Source: Flammulina velutipes (taxonomy: Eukaryota > Basidiomycota > Agaricomycetes > Agaricales > Physalacriaceae). Taken from it: a stretch of 64,000 nucleotides of DNA. Within the stretch, counting starts at the first letter, position 1. Each line of letters begins with the position of its first letter. This document shows positions 33,850 to 46,426 of this stretch, in pieces. The stretch lies in contig CM022374.1 of the NCBI GenBank assembly GCA_011800155.1, positions 558,001 through 622,000 of the forward strand, read 5' to 3'. Both the position numbers and the translations under genes were made by a program. The notes under the pieces were generated by a model. The model was not told the DNA's origin. It worked only from the letters and a program-made list of their open reading frames with translations, and searched no databases.

Positions 33850-35978
33850 ATGCCTATATCTACACCCCCGACCCCGCCTCAACTCGCCGTCGAGAACGAA
33901 ACGCCACTACAACAGCCACCCATCGATGCAGGCTCTTCAGATGGACACTCGAGTGCACACGGATCACCCCAGTCGCTGGCCAGCGGCCTCTCGTCGTCCT
34001 CCAGCGAGGACGCCCATCTCGACGCCACGAAGAAAGAGGACCGCCGACTGTCTCAGTCCAGATACCACGACATTGACTACCTCAAAGTAGTGGCGGACAC
34101 CAACAATCTTCCCGGCGCAAAGTTCAAGATCATGTCGGGAAAGGAAGCCAGGGATTTCGTTGGGTCGTATACAAAGTGCGTGTATTTATTCCGATGCTGG
34201 GAATTTATCTGACTCTGTTGTGATAGTGACCCGACGCTGAGAAGTCGGACGGGCCCGGTGGTCGTTGCGCGGTCCGCTGTTACGGATACTGGTCGGAAGA
34301 TTGTGGATTATGCAAGGACGTGGAGAGGCGATGTGCGTTTTTGCTCTATCAGTGATCGGAACTGTTACTGACGCGCGCGACCAGACCAAGGCACATCGTA
34401 ATAAAGGTCCGCGGAAGGATTTTCTGTCCGGTGAATTCAAGAGAGCACAGGAGGTTAAGCACTACCTTGAGGACTCGCTTGTCTCGGAGGTCCCAGAGGA
34501 TCAAGCAGCTCAGCATGACATGGAGCTGAAGCGCGCCGTCAAAGACCTGGACGTGGCTTTCAAGCGGATGTCGTGAGTGTCTGGCTCGTGTCTTCTCCGC
34601 CATTGCTGAGGTTACGAACAGTATGAATGTCGTAGTCCCCCCTGCCCCATCAGACAAGCAACATTCACCTCATCCCTCGCTTGACAAGAAGCTTCCCTCA
34701 CCGCCCAAGAACGACGTTACCAAACTCCAGTAAGTTTCGATGCCATCTGTATCATTCACGTATTGATGATATCATACAGTCCCCACTCCCATTCGAATTC
34801 GCCCAGTCATTCTCCTTCCGCACACCCCGAGAGGCTACCGACAGACACAAAGGCGACCTTGGCTCCGCTCAATACCCCTCGAGCGCCCTATTCCGCCACA
34901 GCGAGTGTACAGTCCATCCCATTCTTAGGACCGATCCATAGTTCGACCGCCCACGACGACCATCAGCTCAGGATTGTCAACCCGGACCGGTCAGTACTTG
35001 CTCTGTTGTTCTTGTTTGAAGCTGACGTGCCTTCATTTGCAGTAAATCTCGTGAGTAGCCGTTGTCGTGTTTCAAGTATGTATGTTCTAATTTAATCTCC
35101 TAGTGAGTACTATAGATGGTAAGTTCGTATATGCATCTGTGGCAACTGGTATTCACCGGAACTCTTCAGACCGATCAACTCATGGAGACCACAAGTCCGT
35201 GTTTATCCCGTTCTACATGGCTTGATTTTCTCACACGTTTGCAGAGAACTGCTCATTCTCTTAATCGACGAAGATGACCAAGATTGGGATATGTGCGGAG
35301 TTTCCTGTTGTTAATTTCTTGAGTCTGACATTACCTAGGAAACATCCTACTCCCGTTGTTCGCCGGACACCTACATCGCGCAGGTCGAAGTGGGACGGGA
35401 AACTGAGCAAACCGTCCCCAATTCATTCATCTCCGGAAGGAGACAGAGCGGCGCACCATCATCATCACCAGGAGCCTAGCCCTCCCTCCGCTCCCGTTGT
35501 CATTCCAGGGAATATCTCGCCTCCCAAGTTGAATCACATCCATCCCCCGCCGCATTCGCAGGTCTTATCCCCGATGAATACCGCGTCTCTTCTGGACGTC
35601 CCAGGTCTAGGGTACAAGTCCCAGGCTACCGCGTACACCCCTCAATCTATCTACGCGCCAGCTGCCCACTCCCAGGCCTATCCGTCGTACTACAGCACAC
35701 CATCCCAGTCGTCCCACTATAGCGCTTCGGCGCATTCGTCTCCGTACACCATGTCTCCGTCGACTTTGCCGTATTCGGTGATGTCTCCTTATGGTGGCTC
35801 GAATGCCACGCTGTCGCCAGTAGGAGGAGGAGGGACGACGCATGCTATTTATGCAGGGTATCCTCCATCGGGACAGGTATACTCGCCGTACGCCTCTTCA
35901 TCCCAACCCAATCTTTCGCCGTACGCGGCTGCGCCGTCTAATTTGGTTTCTCCAAATTATCGTTATGTGGGACTTTAG
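33850..35978 (+). CDS. Ser/Pro-rich orphan protein with microexons
   Basis: Ten exons are proposed: 33850-34175, 34227-34332, 34385-34572, 34622-34729, 34780-34989, 35043-35050, 35104-35118, 35170-35194, 35245-35292 and 35339-35978 (557 residues). All nine introns are 46-53 nt with GT-AG ends and keep one frame. A folded-looking region at about residues 85-205 (Y-H-D-I-D-Y-L-K-V-V-A-D-T-N, R-T-W-R-G-D-T-K-A-H-R-N-K-G-P-R-K-D) is followed by Ser/Pro/His-rich sequence. The C-terminus is Tyr/Ser/Pro-rich (S-P-Y-T-M-S-P-S-T-L-P-Y). The short acidic block L-I-L-L-I-D-E-D-D-Q-D-W-D is encoded by the ninth exon. Function is not recognised. Confidence 0.7.
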
Positions 35979-36193
35979 TAAACACAAATATGGACAAAGT
36001 ATAATGTACTAGTATCTATTGGTGGGCTTGGTGAATATTGGGGCAGTATAATAGACAATGGACTAATACATTGAGATTACTTTTTGGATAATACGACGTT
36101 TTGCGCCACAGCGAGTCTGCAGCCAAACAAAAGTAAACATTACGCGCGTCGCGTCCATCTGTTTCCTATCCGTCATTATCTTGAACGCAAACG

Positions 36194-37373
36194 ATGGTGG
36201 CCAGCACAACAGAACAAGTCTGTCTTTTCCAACTTGTATACAATTATGGAACTGATAACCGTGTTAGCTTAATGCGTTAGCAAACACCACCGTTAGTACG
36301 TCTCCTCCGCCAACGCTATCCAAAAGTGTACTCACCTATGGACAGTCGTGCATCCGCTCGTACTGCTATCTGTAACCGACCATCATGCACGCGCACTCAG
36401 CCGCACATCCAACAAGCGCGTCGTTGGCGTCCTCTTAGGCCAGGACAACGGCAAGACCATCAATGTTGCAAACAGCTTCGCCATACCGTTTGAAGAGGAC
36501 GAGAAGGAGAGCAAGACCTGGTTCTTGGATCACAATTACATCCAGGGAATGTACGAGATGTTCAAGAAGGTTAATGGTGAGTTGTCTTCCCTTCGTCATT
36601 ATCCAGGCTAACGCGCAGAGTGTAGCCAAAGAACGGATGATTGGGTGGTACCATTCGGGTCCTAAGCTACGCGCGTCGGACCAGGAAATTAACGATCTCT
36701 TCAAAAAGTTCATTGCGCGCCCTATTATGGTCATTGTGGACGTCCGCCCCGAGGCGACGTTGGGTATTCCTACGGATGCATACTTTGGTGTCGAAGAAAT
36801 CAAAGATGTACGTGTCCTTCTAGATGGCTTTGTGCGTATCTAACATATCCTTAGGACGGTACAGAAACGCACAAAACATTCCTCCATGTACCGTCGGCCA
36901 TAGAAGCGGAGGAAGCGGAGGAGATTGGCGTCGAGCACTTGTTACGAGATATCAAGGACTCGACGACTACTACACTCGCGACTCGCGTATCCGAACAGCT
37001 CTCCTCCCTGCGGGGTCTCTCCTCGCGGCTTTCTGACCTCCAATCCTACCTCACGCAATTATCCTCCCCATCCTCAACGACACCCATCCCGCACCAAATT
37101 ATCTATTACCTCCAAGACGCGTTAAATCTCCTACCGGATCTGAGCGAGAAGGAGGTGAAGGGCGCGTTTGAGGGCAAGACGAATGATGAGATGCTTGTGG
37201 TGTATATGAGCAGTTTGGTTCGGGCGGTGGTTGCGCTGCATGGTCTTGTGGATAACAAGGCGAGTATTGGGAGGGACGATGATGGGGAGAAGAAGGAGGC
37301 GGTGAAGGATGAGAAGAAGGATGCGAAGGAGTCGAAAGAGGAGAAGAGCGACGATAAAGAGAAGAAGACATAG
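36194..37373 (+). CDS. RPN8: 26S proteasome regulatory subunit Rpn8 (PSMD7)
   Basis: Rpn8 is the MPN-domain partner of the deubiquitinase Rpn11 in the proteasome lid. Exons are 36194-36217, 36268-36295, 36346-36576, 36626-36807 and 36855-37373 (327 residues; human PSMD7 has 324). The MPN domain runs from [12 protein letters not shown] to about residue 165 and lacks the JAMM zinc ligands, as expected for Rpn8. Other conserved blocks are [11 protein letters not shown] and [11 protein letters not shown]. The C-terminus is a Lys/Glu-rich tail. The 28-nt second exon (L-N-A-L-A-N-T-T-V) is needed to complete the N-terminus. VPS34 starts only 104 bp downstream. Confidence 0.95.
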
Positions 37374-37477
37374 TCGTTGTGTAGCTAATTCATTGTTAGA
37401 TTTTTGAGCGACAGCGGTGGGCCCAAGGCTTGTTATGTTGAGTCACATTCGTCACATCAGCTCGTTAAACCACCATC

Positions 37478-40400
37478 ATGGACAAGGACAATCGCGACGA
37501 CTTTACTTTTGCGACGCTCTCCAACTTGAAAGTACCAGTCACGTTCAGAATGTAAGAATAGGATCGTCTTTGCGACTGCGTTGCTCAATAGGCGCAGAAA
37601 TCAGCTCGAGGGAGCACGACGTCCGTATTCGTTAACGGAGCTGCTCGAGAATCCTGAACTGCGATTTCACGGCGTACAATCCTCGTACGTTGTCTACTCT
37701 CTATCTATGGCTCATCTTTCGATAACTTGGCTCAAGTACGTTGTCAGATCTCTACGTGACATGTCAGCTTGTTGCCGACAACAAACCACTTACCATTCCC
37801 TTCCGGACATCGTTCAAGGCCTTCAAGAACTCCTATACGTGCGTCTGCTCTACCTTTGAATCGCTCTGTATTGAATAGAATAGATGGAATGAATGGATAA
37901 CACTTCCGATACGCTACTGCGACCTTCCCCTCAATGCACAGATTACATTCACTGTTTGGGATATTGCTGGTCCACGAAATGCGACGCCTGTTGGAGGGTC
38001 TACGCTGAGGCTGTTCGGAAAGAAATGGTGCGTAGTGGACAGTGGACAGTGTTAACAGCAGCTTGACACTGCCATGTAGGACCCTGCGACGAGGCAAACA
38101 CCGACTTCTGCTTTGGCAGGGGATCGAAGCGGATGGTTCTGCAGAGTCGAGTACACCGAGCAAGCGGGGATCAAGGGACGAGATGGGAAGATTGGAAAAG
38201 GTCTTTCTCTATTGCCTCAAGGTGGAAGACAGAACTGACTGTACATACTACAGCTCGTCAAAAAGTACGAACGAGGCGATCTTCCCAAATCGGAGTGGCT
38301 AGACAAGATGACATTTCGGAAGATGGAAGAGGTTCATGCAGTGCGTGATTCGCTTGTGCTTGAAATGTTGAATTTAACCTTCGAAATAGGCGGAGACACA
38401 GAAATCGGAGAGTCTATACCTCTACGTCGACCTGCCTCGCTTCGATTTCCCCATCATATACAACGAACCAGTGAGCGCTTTTGCTTTTCTTTCCGATATC
38501 TACATTGACATCCGTAAAGGAAGCGACAAATCTACCGTCGACGTCCAATCTCCCCATTCAACCACCCCAGACCCCGGTCGCTACGCCTTCCTCTGCTATT
38601 CACGATTCCAACCTCTGGAGCGTCGTTGACCCCGAAGTCGTCCGCGAGAATCCCGTCGAAGACAAACACCGACGTCTAGTCCGGAGTCATCGAAGCGGAC
38701 CTTACGACCGCGAACTCAAGCCCAACGCCAAAATACGCGACACCATCGGCGAAATCCTCAATTACGCTCCTAGTCAGCCTCTCAATTCAGAGGAGAAGGA
38801 CGTGATATGGAAATTCCGGTTCTACCTGGCGAGGGACAAGCGTGGGTTGACCAAATTCCTCAAGTCTGTGACTTGGCGCGATCCGTCAGAGGTTAAACAA
38901 GCGGTGGAGGAGCTGTTGCCTCAGTGGTCAGAAATTGACATCGATGATGCCTTAGAGTTGCTTGGTCCTGGGACGGTAGACTCGAGAGTGCGGGCGTTTG
39001 CAGTGAGGCAACTTGGTCGGGCGGACGATGAGGTAAGTCATGTGCACTGAGGAATTAACATGAAACTAATTCAGAACTACAGGAACTACTGCTGTACCTC
39101 CTACAATTGGTCCAGGCGCTCAAATTCGAGAGTGCTGCCAGCGAACAACGATCTTCTCGGTCAGCAACAAACGCGATATCTTACGACGATAGCGGTCTCA
39201 CGGATTTCATGATCTCGCGCGGGGTCAAGAATACGATATTGGGCAGTCGACTCTACTGGTACCTCATGGTGGAGGTCGCTTTAGAAGACAGGGTTATCGC
39301 CAAGATGTACGGCCGAGTCGTCTACAAGTTCTTGAGCAAGGTCCTCGAGGTGAGTGGAGGGCAATAAGTTTGACGAAATGCTAAGACAAATTCTGCAGGC
39401 TCCAAACGGGGCAGAGCGTCGTGAGCTCATGCGTCGACAAGGCCAGCTGGTAGAAACCTTGGCTAAACGCGCACGAGAAATCCGGACGTCCAAGGATCCA
39501 CGGCCAAAGAAGATCGAGAAGCTCCGAGCTGTGATCAACGATTCGAAGAATAACCTTCTGTCATTCCCGCCTCTCCCGCTACCTCTCAATGCCCGAATAG
39601 AGGTTGTAGGCATCAACCCAGATAAATCCTCCGTGTTCAAATCGAACCTGTATCCATTCCTTCTCTACTTCCAATGCTCAGATGGGTCGGAATACCCTGT
39701 CATTTTCAAGGATGGGGACGACATGCGGCAAGACCAGCTCGTCATCCAGTTGTTCACACTTATGGACCGTCTGTTGAGGAAAGAGAACCTGGACCTGAAA
39801 CTCAGTGCATACGACGTGCTGGCGACAGGACCTCTGCAGGGGATGATGCAGTTCATTGCAAGCAAGAGTATCGCTGCCATCGTCAGCGAGCATGGGACAT
39901 TGCTCAATTACATGCGAGCGAACTATCCTGACGAAGGGAGTGTTGGAACTTCTGGGGTTGAGCCGGGGGTTATTGATACCTTCGTGCGGAGCTGCGGTGA
40001 GTTATGTTATAGCGACGCCCGAATATATGACGCTCATTTCTCGCATGTAGCTGGGTATTGTGTTGTCACATATATCTTAGGTGTCGGTGATCGACATCTA
40101 GACAATCTCCTCGTCGCGCCCGATGGTCATTTCTTCCATGGTAAGGGATTTACATGTGTTTCAGCAATATTCACTGACGTTGTTCGTAGTCGACTTTGGC
40201 TACATCATGGGGCGCGATCCAAAGCCCTTTCCACCTGCCGTGAAGGTGTGCAAGGAGATGGTAGACGGGATGGGCGGTGCCCAGTCACCCCATTACGCTC
40301 GATTCAAGAACTTTTGTTTTACGGCGTTCACGATCCTGCGGAAGAACGCGAACTTGATACTGAACTTGGTGGCGTTGATGGTTGACGCGAACATTCCGGA

Positions 40401-40563
40401 CATCAAGCATCGAGATGTGCATGAGCAGTTGCAGGAGAAGTTTAGACTGGACCTGACGGAGGAAGAGGCAATCAAGCATTTCGAGACGTTGTTGAATGAG
40501 ACTTCGTATATCACGGTGGTGTTGGATAGGATACATGACTTGGCACAGTATTGGAGAAGCTAG
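37478..40563 (+). CDS. VPS34: Phosphatidylinositol 3-kinase Vps34
   Basis: This class III PI3-kinase makes PI3P for endosomal sorting and autophagy, working with Vps15 and Vps30/Beclin. Twelve exons are proposed: 37478-37551, 37592-37684, 37737-37838, 37884-38027, 38080-38200, 38254-38340, 38390-38470, 38520-39032, 39083-39349, 39399-39996, 40051-40140 and 40190-40563 (847 residues; yeast has 875). An N-terminal C2 domain ([13 protein letters not shown]) is followed by the helical domain. The kinase domain has catalytic loop [11 protein letters not shown] and activation start V-D-F-G-Y-I-M-G. The C-terminus ends D-L-A-Q-Y-W-R-S. All introns are GT-AG, 40-54 nt. No defect is seen. Confidence 0.95.
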
Positions 40564-40635
40564 TAATGTTGTCGTACTTTTGATGTATTCCGAATCGAAC
40601 ATTGATTGCAGGCTTTCCACGATAACAAGTTCATT

Positions 40636-41212
40636 TTCCCGTACTGCTCTGTAACCGACCACCATGCACGCGCACTCAGCCGCACATCCAACAAGCGCGT
40701 CGTTGGCGTCCTCCTAGGCCAGGACAACGGCAAGACCATCAACGTTGCAAACAGCTTCGCCGTGCCGTATGAAGAGGACGAGAAGGAGAGCAAGACCTGG
40801 TTCTTGGAATTACATCCAGGGAATGTATGAGATGTTCAAGAAGGTGAACGGTGAGTTGTCTTCGATTGGCTGGTACCATTCGGGGCCGAACTTATGCGCG
40901 TCGGACCAGGAAATTAACGATCTCTTCGGAAAGGTTGCGCGCGCGCCCTATTATGGTCATTGTAGACGTCCGCCCCGAGGCAACGTTGGGTATTCCTACG
41001 GATGCATACTTTGGTGTCGAGCAAATCAAAGATGTGCGTATCCTTCCCTGTGGCCTTGAGCGTGTCTGTCCTATCTCTCTTAGGACGGCAGAATTGCACA
41101 AAACATTCCTTCGCGTACCGTCGGCCATAGAAGCGGAGGAGGCAGAGGAGATTGGCGTCGAAGAAGACACAGTCGTTGTGTAGCTAATTCACTGTTAGAG
41201 CGACAGCGGTCC
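40636..41212 (+). pseudogene. Truncated duplicate of RPN8
   Basis: This stretch is nearly identical to RPN8 from within exon 3 (about 36357) to its 3' UTR (about 37415). It lacks exons 1 and 2. A few bases are lost after W-F-L near 40808. Most of intron 3 and the start of exon 4 are missing at about 40862. About 430 bp of exon 5 are deleted between G-V-E and the last codons (junction near 41161). Another small indel disrupts F-K-K-F at 40930. The intron corresponding to 36808-36854 is still present, so this is a DNA-level duplicate, not a retrocopy. It cannot encode an intact MPN protein. Confidence 0.9.
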
Positions 41213-41321
41213 AAGAGTCATTTCACTACAGGCAGGCGATATGCTTATTAGCCTGGCGTCAGCAACCCTTATGAATATAACCCGGGCCGAAATGGTTTCT
41301 TCCGCCTTTCTGTTCAGTACG

Positions 41322-42672
41322 ATGACGGCAATCCTGAAAAACATCTGGGAGTTCGCGCGTCAATCTCTCCCGCCCAGTGCGCAATGGTCTACGGACGACA
41401 TGCCTGACCTCGCTGGTCGTGTTGTGCTCGTGACGGGTCCGTTCCTTGCTGTGTTTCGCGTTCATTCTCCTGACTGGGACAATAGGCGGTAATACCGGTA
41501 TAGGCAAAGCGACAGCGCGTGCACTCCTTCAACACAATGCAAAAGTGTATATTGCGTGTCGTAGCGAAGCTAAGGCGCGAGATGCTATCCGTGAACTTGC
41601 CCAAGACACGGGGAAGGAGGCCATCTTTCTGCGGCTAGACTTGTCGGACATCACGTCTGTGAGGTCTGCAGCTCAGGAGTTCCTTCGGTATGTCCTGTTA
41701 CATTTCGGACGCGGGCTCATCATATTTCGTAGGAATGAGAGTCAATTACATGTATTATTCAATAACGGGTAGGAGACCCCTTCTTTCCACGTACTCTTAA
41801 CATTTCTGAACGCTCTATAGTGGCGTTATGTGGCCGCCAGTCAGCCAAGTCGATACTCGGGGCTACGATCTTCAATTCTCAACCAATGTGATGGGTACGC
41901 CACATTTACTTCATGTGAAATTGAGACCCAATCCCCCGCCTTAGGCCACTTTCTCCTCACCGAGCTGCTCTTGTCCGCTTTGACGAAGGCGGCGACGACT
42001 GCTTCGCCTGCGCGGGTAATCAACACATCGTCCGGGGCGATCTATTGGCCCCTGCAGTATGGGATTGATTTTGAGACATTGAAGGATGGCCCGAAGCGCC
42101 GGTCGCGTTTTACTGAGACATTATATCAGCAGAGCAAACTCGTAAGTTTGTCTGGGTTCTGGGTGGATCGTGGGCTGACAGCGTTGACAGGGAAATGTAC
42201 TGATAACTTCTGAGATGGCCAGGCGGTACACTGACAAGAATATAATTTCGATGTCCTTGAATCCAGGTGATTGGTTTTATCATGTCCTTGGAGGTTTTGC
42301 TCAGACACAACACAACAGGTAACATTGCAAGTGACCTGACACGACATGTTTTCCTTCCGTTGCGAGTTTTGATGGTGTGTTGTTTCTATTGATAAATGTG
42401 GTCCGGCCTTCCTGATAATATGTTAGAGTTATTTTCTTTACTCAACTGCTAAGGGGGCATTGACACAACTGTGGGCTGGGACAGCACCTGAGGCGGTGAA
42501 CTGCAATGGAATGGTGAGTGGTCAGATTTCAAGAGGATTGATTGAGTCCTGATGTTAGAATAATTAGTTTTTGGTCCCTTGGGCTAGGATTGGTCCTGTG
42601 ACTACTGATGCAAGAGATGAACAGCTTGCAAAGAAGCTCTGGGAATGGTTAGAAGAGCATACATCTAATTAA
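41322..42672 (+). CDS. Short-chain dehydrogenase/reductase, retinol dehydrogenase-like
   Basis: Exons are 41322-41436, 41486-41687, 41733-41768, 41821-41894, 41945-42141, 42191-42266, 42319-42374, 42427-42513 and 42568-42672 (315 residues). The NAD(P) site is T-G-G-N-T-G-I-G-K, the N-N-G-G block follows, and the catalytic serine is in I-N-T-S-S-G. The catalytic pair is Y-Q-Q-S-K. The C-terminal blocks [13 protein letters not shown] and K-K-L-W-E-W-L-E-E are typical of fungal members. It should oxidise or reduce an alcohol/ketone, substrate unknown. Several ATGs lie upstream in frame (41241, 41271, 41292); 41322 ([11 protein letters not shown]) best fits the family. This is the last intact non-mobile gene of the window. 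Confidence 0.85.
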
Positions 42673-43001
42673 ATTAAATATGTTTAAACTCTAAAACTTG
42701 AGACCTTCTAGACATGAGGTAAACTCCAAGGATACTATTAGGGCTTTAAGGTCTGGTCTTTGTCCAGTTTTTTTTTTCTTTCAAGAACTGCCAACTGGAG
42801 TAGTCCTTCATTTTCTTCTTTTTGGAAGGACCATCAACTGGGACCAGGAGTGATCAATTCTAAGTTGCAGTTTGTGTTTGCGGTTTTGTTTTGCGATTAC
42901 AAATTCCTGATTGGGACAGATGCCGGAGCCACGGCTTATCTTGATCATAACATCCATCTCAAATGCCTTGAGTAATGATATCGCAATCCCAAAACGATTT
43001 A
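42673..43001. other. AT-rich junction between gene space and repeat block
   Basis: No gene was seen. It contains CAACTGG- and AACTCC-like words and a T tract, and marks the change from GC-balanced genes to AT-rich mobile elements. Confidence 0.4.
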
Positions 43002-43110
43002 ATGCACAATGCTGAGACCCTTATAGTTCTTGCTGATGTTCTGCGTGAAGAGGCGTGTGAAGAGCACTGGGATCGCGACCCTTTCGCTGACTCTGATGAT
43101 GAGTTCTACG

Positions 43111-43537
43111 TAGGGTTTCAAGGTCAAGTCAAAGTGACTGTGAATGACCATTAACTTAGCTTGACTTGACTGCAGTTAAGGGTTTCAGTCAAGGTTTGGT
43201 CAAGAGTTAAGGGCAGTCAAGGTCACAGGTTAAGGCTAATCTTGAGAAATCTTTGACTGGTCCCTGTTGGTCAATGATTTTAATCAAGGTTAAATACTAA
43301 ACCTATCTGAAACAGCCTAATACATGATAATAATAGTAGTTTATCAGTTATTGACTGGTCATAACTCTTAACTTGACTGCAATTAACTGAATTTTAACTT
43401 GACTGATGTAAATCGGTCAAGGATTTTGACCGGTTAAAGTTAAGGTCAAGAGAAATCAAGGATTTTTCTTGACTGGTTAAGGTCAGGTCAAAGAAAATTT
43501 GGTGAATAACCTGACTTGACTTGACTTTAAAACCCTA
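43111..43537 (+). mobile_element. MITE 1 (427-bp family), hAT-like
   Basis: The element begins TAGGGTTTCAAGGTC and ends TTTAAAACCCTA, forming imperfect terminal inverted repeats. The 8-bp target duplication GTTCTACG is perfect (43103-43110 and 43538-43545). It has no coding capacity. It is rich in GACTGGTCA and TTGACTTGAC words. It sits in the N-terminal coding part of the Harbinger transposase. A second copy of the same length is at 59575-60001. Confidence 0.9.
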
Positions 43538-44278
43538 GTTCTACGAGATGTTCGCTGATGAGCTTGTCGCGGAAGGTGAAGATGATGATGACTGGGATGG
43601 GGATGAGAGAGCAGATGTTGTTGAGCTGGTAGAATTATATGGGCTGCAGTGGATGGATCTTGCAGACAGGATGACCGGCAAGCGAGGATCATACTTCCAG
43701 TTTCCCAAGTCTAGTGACTTCTTTTCTTGTTGCTTACAAGCTTCTGATTGTGAATTCTGGTACATGTTCAGGTAATGCAAGTTACTTTTCATGGCTTACA
43801 AAGACATCTGATGATGTACGTGTACAGGATGGGCCACAATTCATTTGACTGGCTTGTCAAGATGCTATCGCAATTCTCCCTCTTCATATCGCATGACAGA
43901 AAGCCTCAATAACCTGTACAATATCAGCTTGGAACCTTCCTGATACAGTACGGTACTGTTGGATCTGATGTCATCAGCACTGCTATAAAGCTTTCAATTG
44001 GGTACGGGACGGTACAGCTTTACTGTCATCGGGTTACTCGAGCTATTCGGAGGATGTGGCCACAATAGAGACCTCATGGAGATCCGAGTCTGGATGGGTA
44101 TCCACAGGTAGATCCGTCGGCCTGGGATCCCCAGACTTGGACCCGTTGGATCCGCAGGTCAAAGGGTCCGGGTCCGGCAAGGGTGTGGGGACAGATTTTA
44201 TTGAAAATGCATGGGTACTCATGGTCGGTACCCGTGGATCCTCCCCTAATTTAGCCTATATTCACAGGTACCCATGGG

Positions 44279-44880
44279 TAGGGTTTAAAGGTTAAGTCAC
44301 TTAACTGGTCATTTTAGAGCGACTTAACCTGACCTGACTGGAAACATTAAGCGGACCCTGAGCGACTGGTCACTGTGAATGACTGGTTAAGGTTAATGGT
44401 TAAACCATTTGAAGAAATCTAATGTGACTGTTAATGATTGGTCTTAACTGGTTATAACCAATACTCTTGATACTCTCAATATATGAAGAGAAAAAGAGCT
44501 ATAACACAAAGGTTTCTTACATATATAGTATATTTATGATTGATAAAGTCTGATATACTAGTATTATGAAGAGAAAGACCAGAAAACATAGACTTGACGA
44601 AGAAAAAGATAAATCAATAGATTCATTAACCTTGGTTTAGCTCTAAATTATTAGGTTGATAGTATATTACCCAGTCATAACCTGTTAATAACTGGTTATA
44701 ACTGCATTAAGTTTTAACTGGTTATAGTCAGTTATAACTGAGTCTCAAGTGACTGGTTACACTTATTAACTGGTCACGGTTAATAGTTAATCAACTTTCA
44801 TGATATTGAATGACTGGTTAAGGTCAGGTTAATCCAAAAAGTGGGTCATTAACCTGACTTAACCTGACCTTTAAATCCTA
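44279..44880 (+). mobile_element. MITE 2 (602-bp family), hAT-like
   Basis: It begins TAGGGTTTAAAGGTTAAGTC and ends CCTGACCTTTAAATCCTA. The duplication CCCATGGG is perfect (44271-44278 and 44881-44888). The interior is packed with AACTGGTTATAAC and GACTGGTTAAGG words. There is no coding capacity. It is inserted in the TAGAGACCTC element. Only one copy of this family is in the window. Confidence 0.9.
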
Positions 44881-44990
44881 CCCATGGGTTGAGTCCCAAA
44901 AAACCCAGATCCTCCGGATCTGCAGGTCAAAAGGGAGGGTCCGGCCAAGGGTACACGGGCAGAGGCCAAGGAGCGTGGGTACCCATGCAC

Positions 44991-46426
44991 ATCTGGAAAG
45001 GCCTTATAATCTTTGGTTAACTCAAGTTAAACATTTTCAAACTATGTAACTTAAATCTGTAGAGTTATCTTTAAGCGAAAAAGTTACCTGTGGATATTCA
45101 TATTCTAACAATTGTCTTAATATAACTGCAAGTTCTATAGAGATAACTTCAGGCAAGCCAAGATATAATACATATATATCTTGTCTAAAGTTGTATCAAG
45201 TTATCCCAAGACAATTATGTTATCATATGTATTCATAGGTTACTTAAGTTATGCACTAACTTGAGCTGTCTTGGAGCTGACTGATATCATCTTGGGTTAT
45301 CTTTACATACCTTTAATAAAATGTGTGCAATCCTTGTATTAGAATAGCTCAGAAACATGATTATGATAACAAGGTCTTTAAGAAATCCGAGTCAAATCAG
45401 TATTTTAGCTATAACTTGGGGTGCGTGTCTGCGATTCCCACAATTACATAAGCGTTTTATAGCCCTAATTTTACGCTTTCTGACAGTATATAATACTTGT
45501 ACCTTCCAGTCAAGTATAGTAGTGCTATTGCTTGAACACAAGAAACAGAGAATTGATTGAATGACTTATGGCCGGAGCTGCACCTCTTATTTTCCCACGG
45601 TTATAGGCTCGTCTTGTAGCCCTAGTTAACCGCTTTCCAACCATATATAGGTCCACTATCTTCCATACAAGTCCCAGAGAGTTATTGAGTGAACAGTTAT
45701 AAATCAAGAATTAAGAATTGATCAAGTCCAACAGGCAGGCAATTTAGGTCCGGATCTTCGGACCCAAACCCTCTGCCCTGGTCATGTGACTTCATGTTGG
45801 TATTTAAACCAGAGCTGAGCTCTGATCTCATTATTCCTCTCTTGACCTTCTTCCTCCATGTTCTCTCTTTAAATCTTCAAGTCTTGAATGTTCTCTTGGT
45901 ATGTGGGCTTGCTTCTTCTGTTCTTATGCTTGCTAATCATTGTCTCTTGTTTAAGGGTGCTCTCTTTTGACTGTGTTCAATGTTCTGGTATGTGTATTGT
46001 ACTTTTCTCTTGGATTCTTGACTAACTTGATACTTTTAGATATTTCTTGAAACTCTTACTATTGTATTGATTGTAGTATTATGTACTTGTTGGTTGATAG
46101 TATAATGAATATTATATTCTTTTTGCAATCTTTTGAAACTATTTGAAACTTTTAACTCTCTTAGAAAGCTTCTTAAAGTCTACTTAAAGCATTATCGAGA
46201 CAATCATGAGTTACTACAAAGTTGTTCTTTAGGTATTTTAGAGATAGCCAGAGACAAGGTTCACCATTACTGATTGCTTTAGATAACTCAAGTAGATTTG
46301 CATATGACTATACTTAACTTAAGTTAAGCTAAACGGTGAACCTTGTCCTAAGTAGCTTTGACCAACTTTTAGCCTTATGAGCTTTAAGTTATCTATAGCT
46401 AATATAAGATATATAGGCCTTTCCTG
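44991..46426 (+). mobile_element. ATCWGGAAAGG-end repeat, copy A
   Basis: It starts ATCTGGAAAGGCCTTATA and ends TATAGGCCTTTCCTG, an imperfect inverted repeat. It is flanked by direct repeats ATGCAC (44985-44990 and 46427-46432), although these partly overlap the terminal motif. Within it, about 45360-45960 is a core shared with three other places (47850-48440, 54700-55300, 60710-61310). The flanks are AT-rich with recurring ACTTAAGTT words. It encodes no recognisable protein. The class is unknown to me. Confidence 0.7.

Noticed and set aside
36060..36130. Proteasome-gene promoter element (PACE-like) upstream of RPN8
   Set aside because: A TTTGCGCCAC word is present, but it does not match the yeast Rpn4 site and a comparable site is not seen at RPN7.
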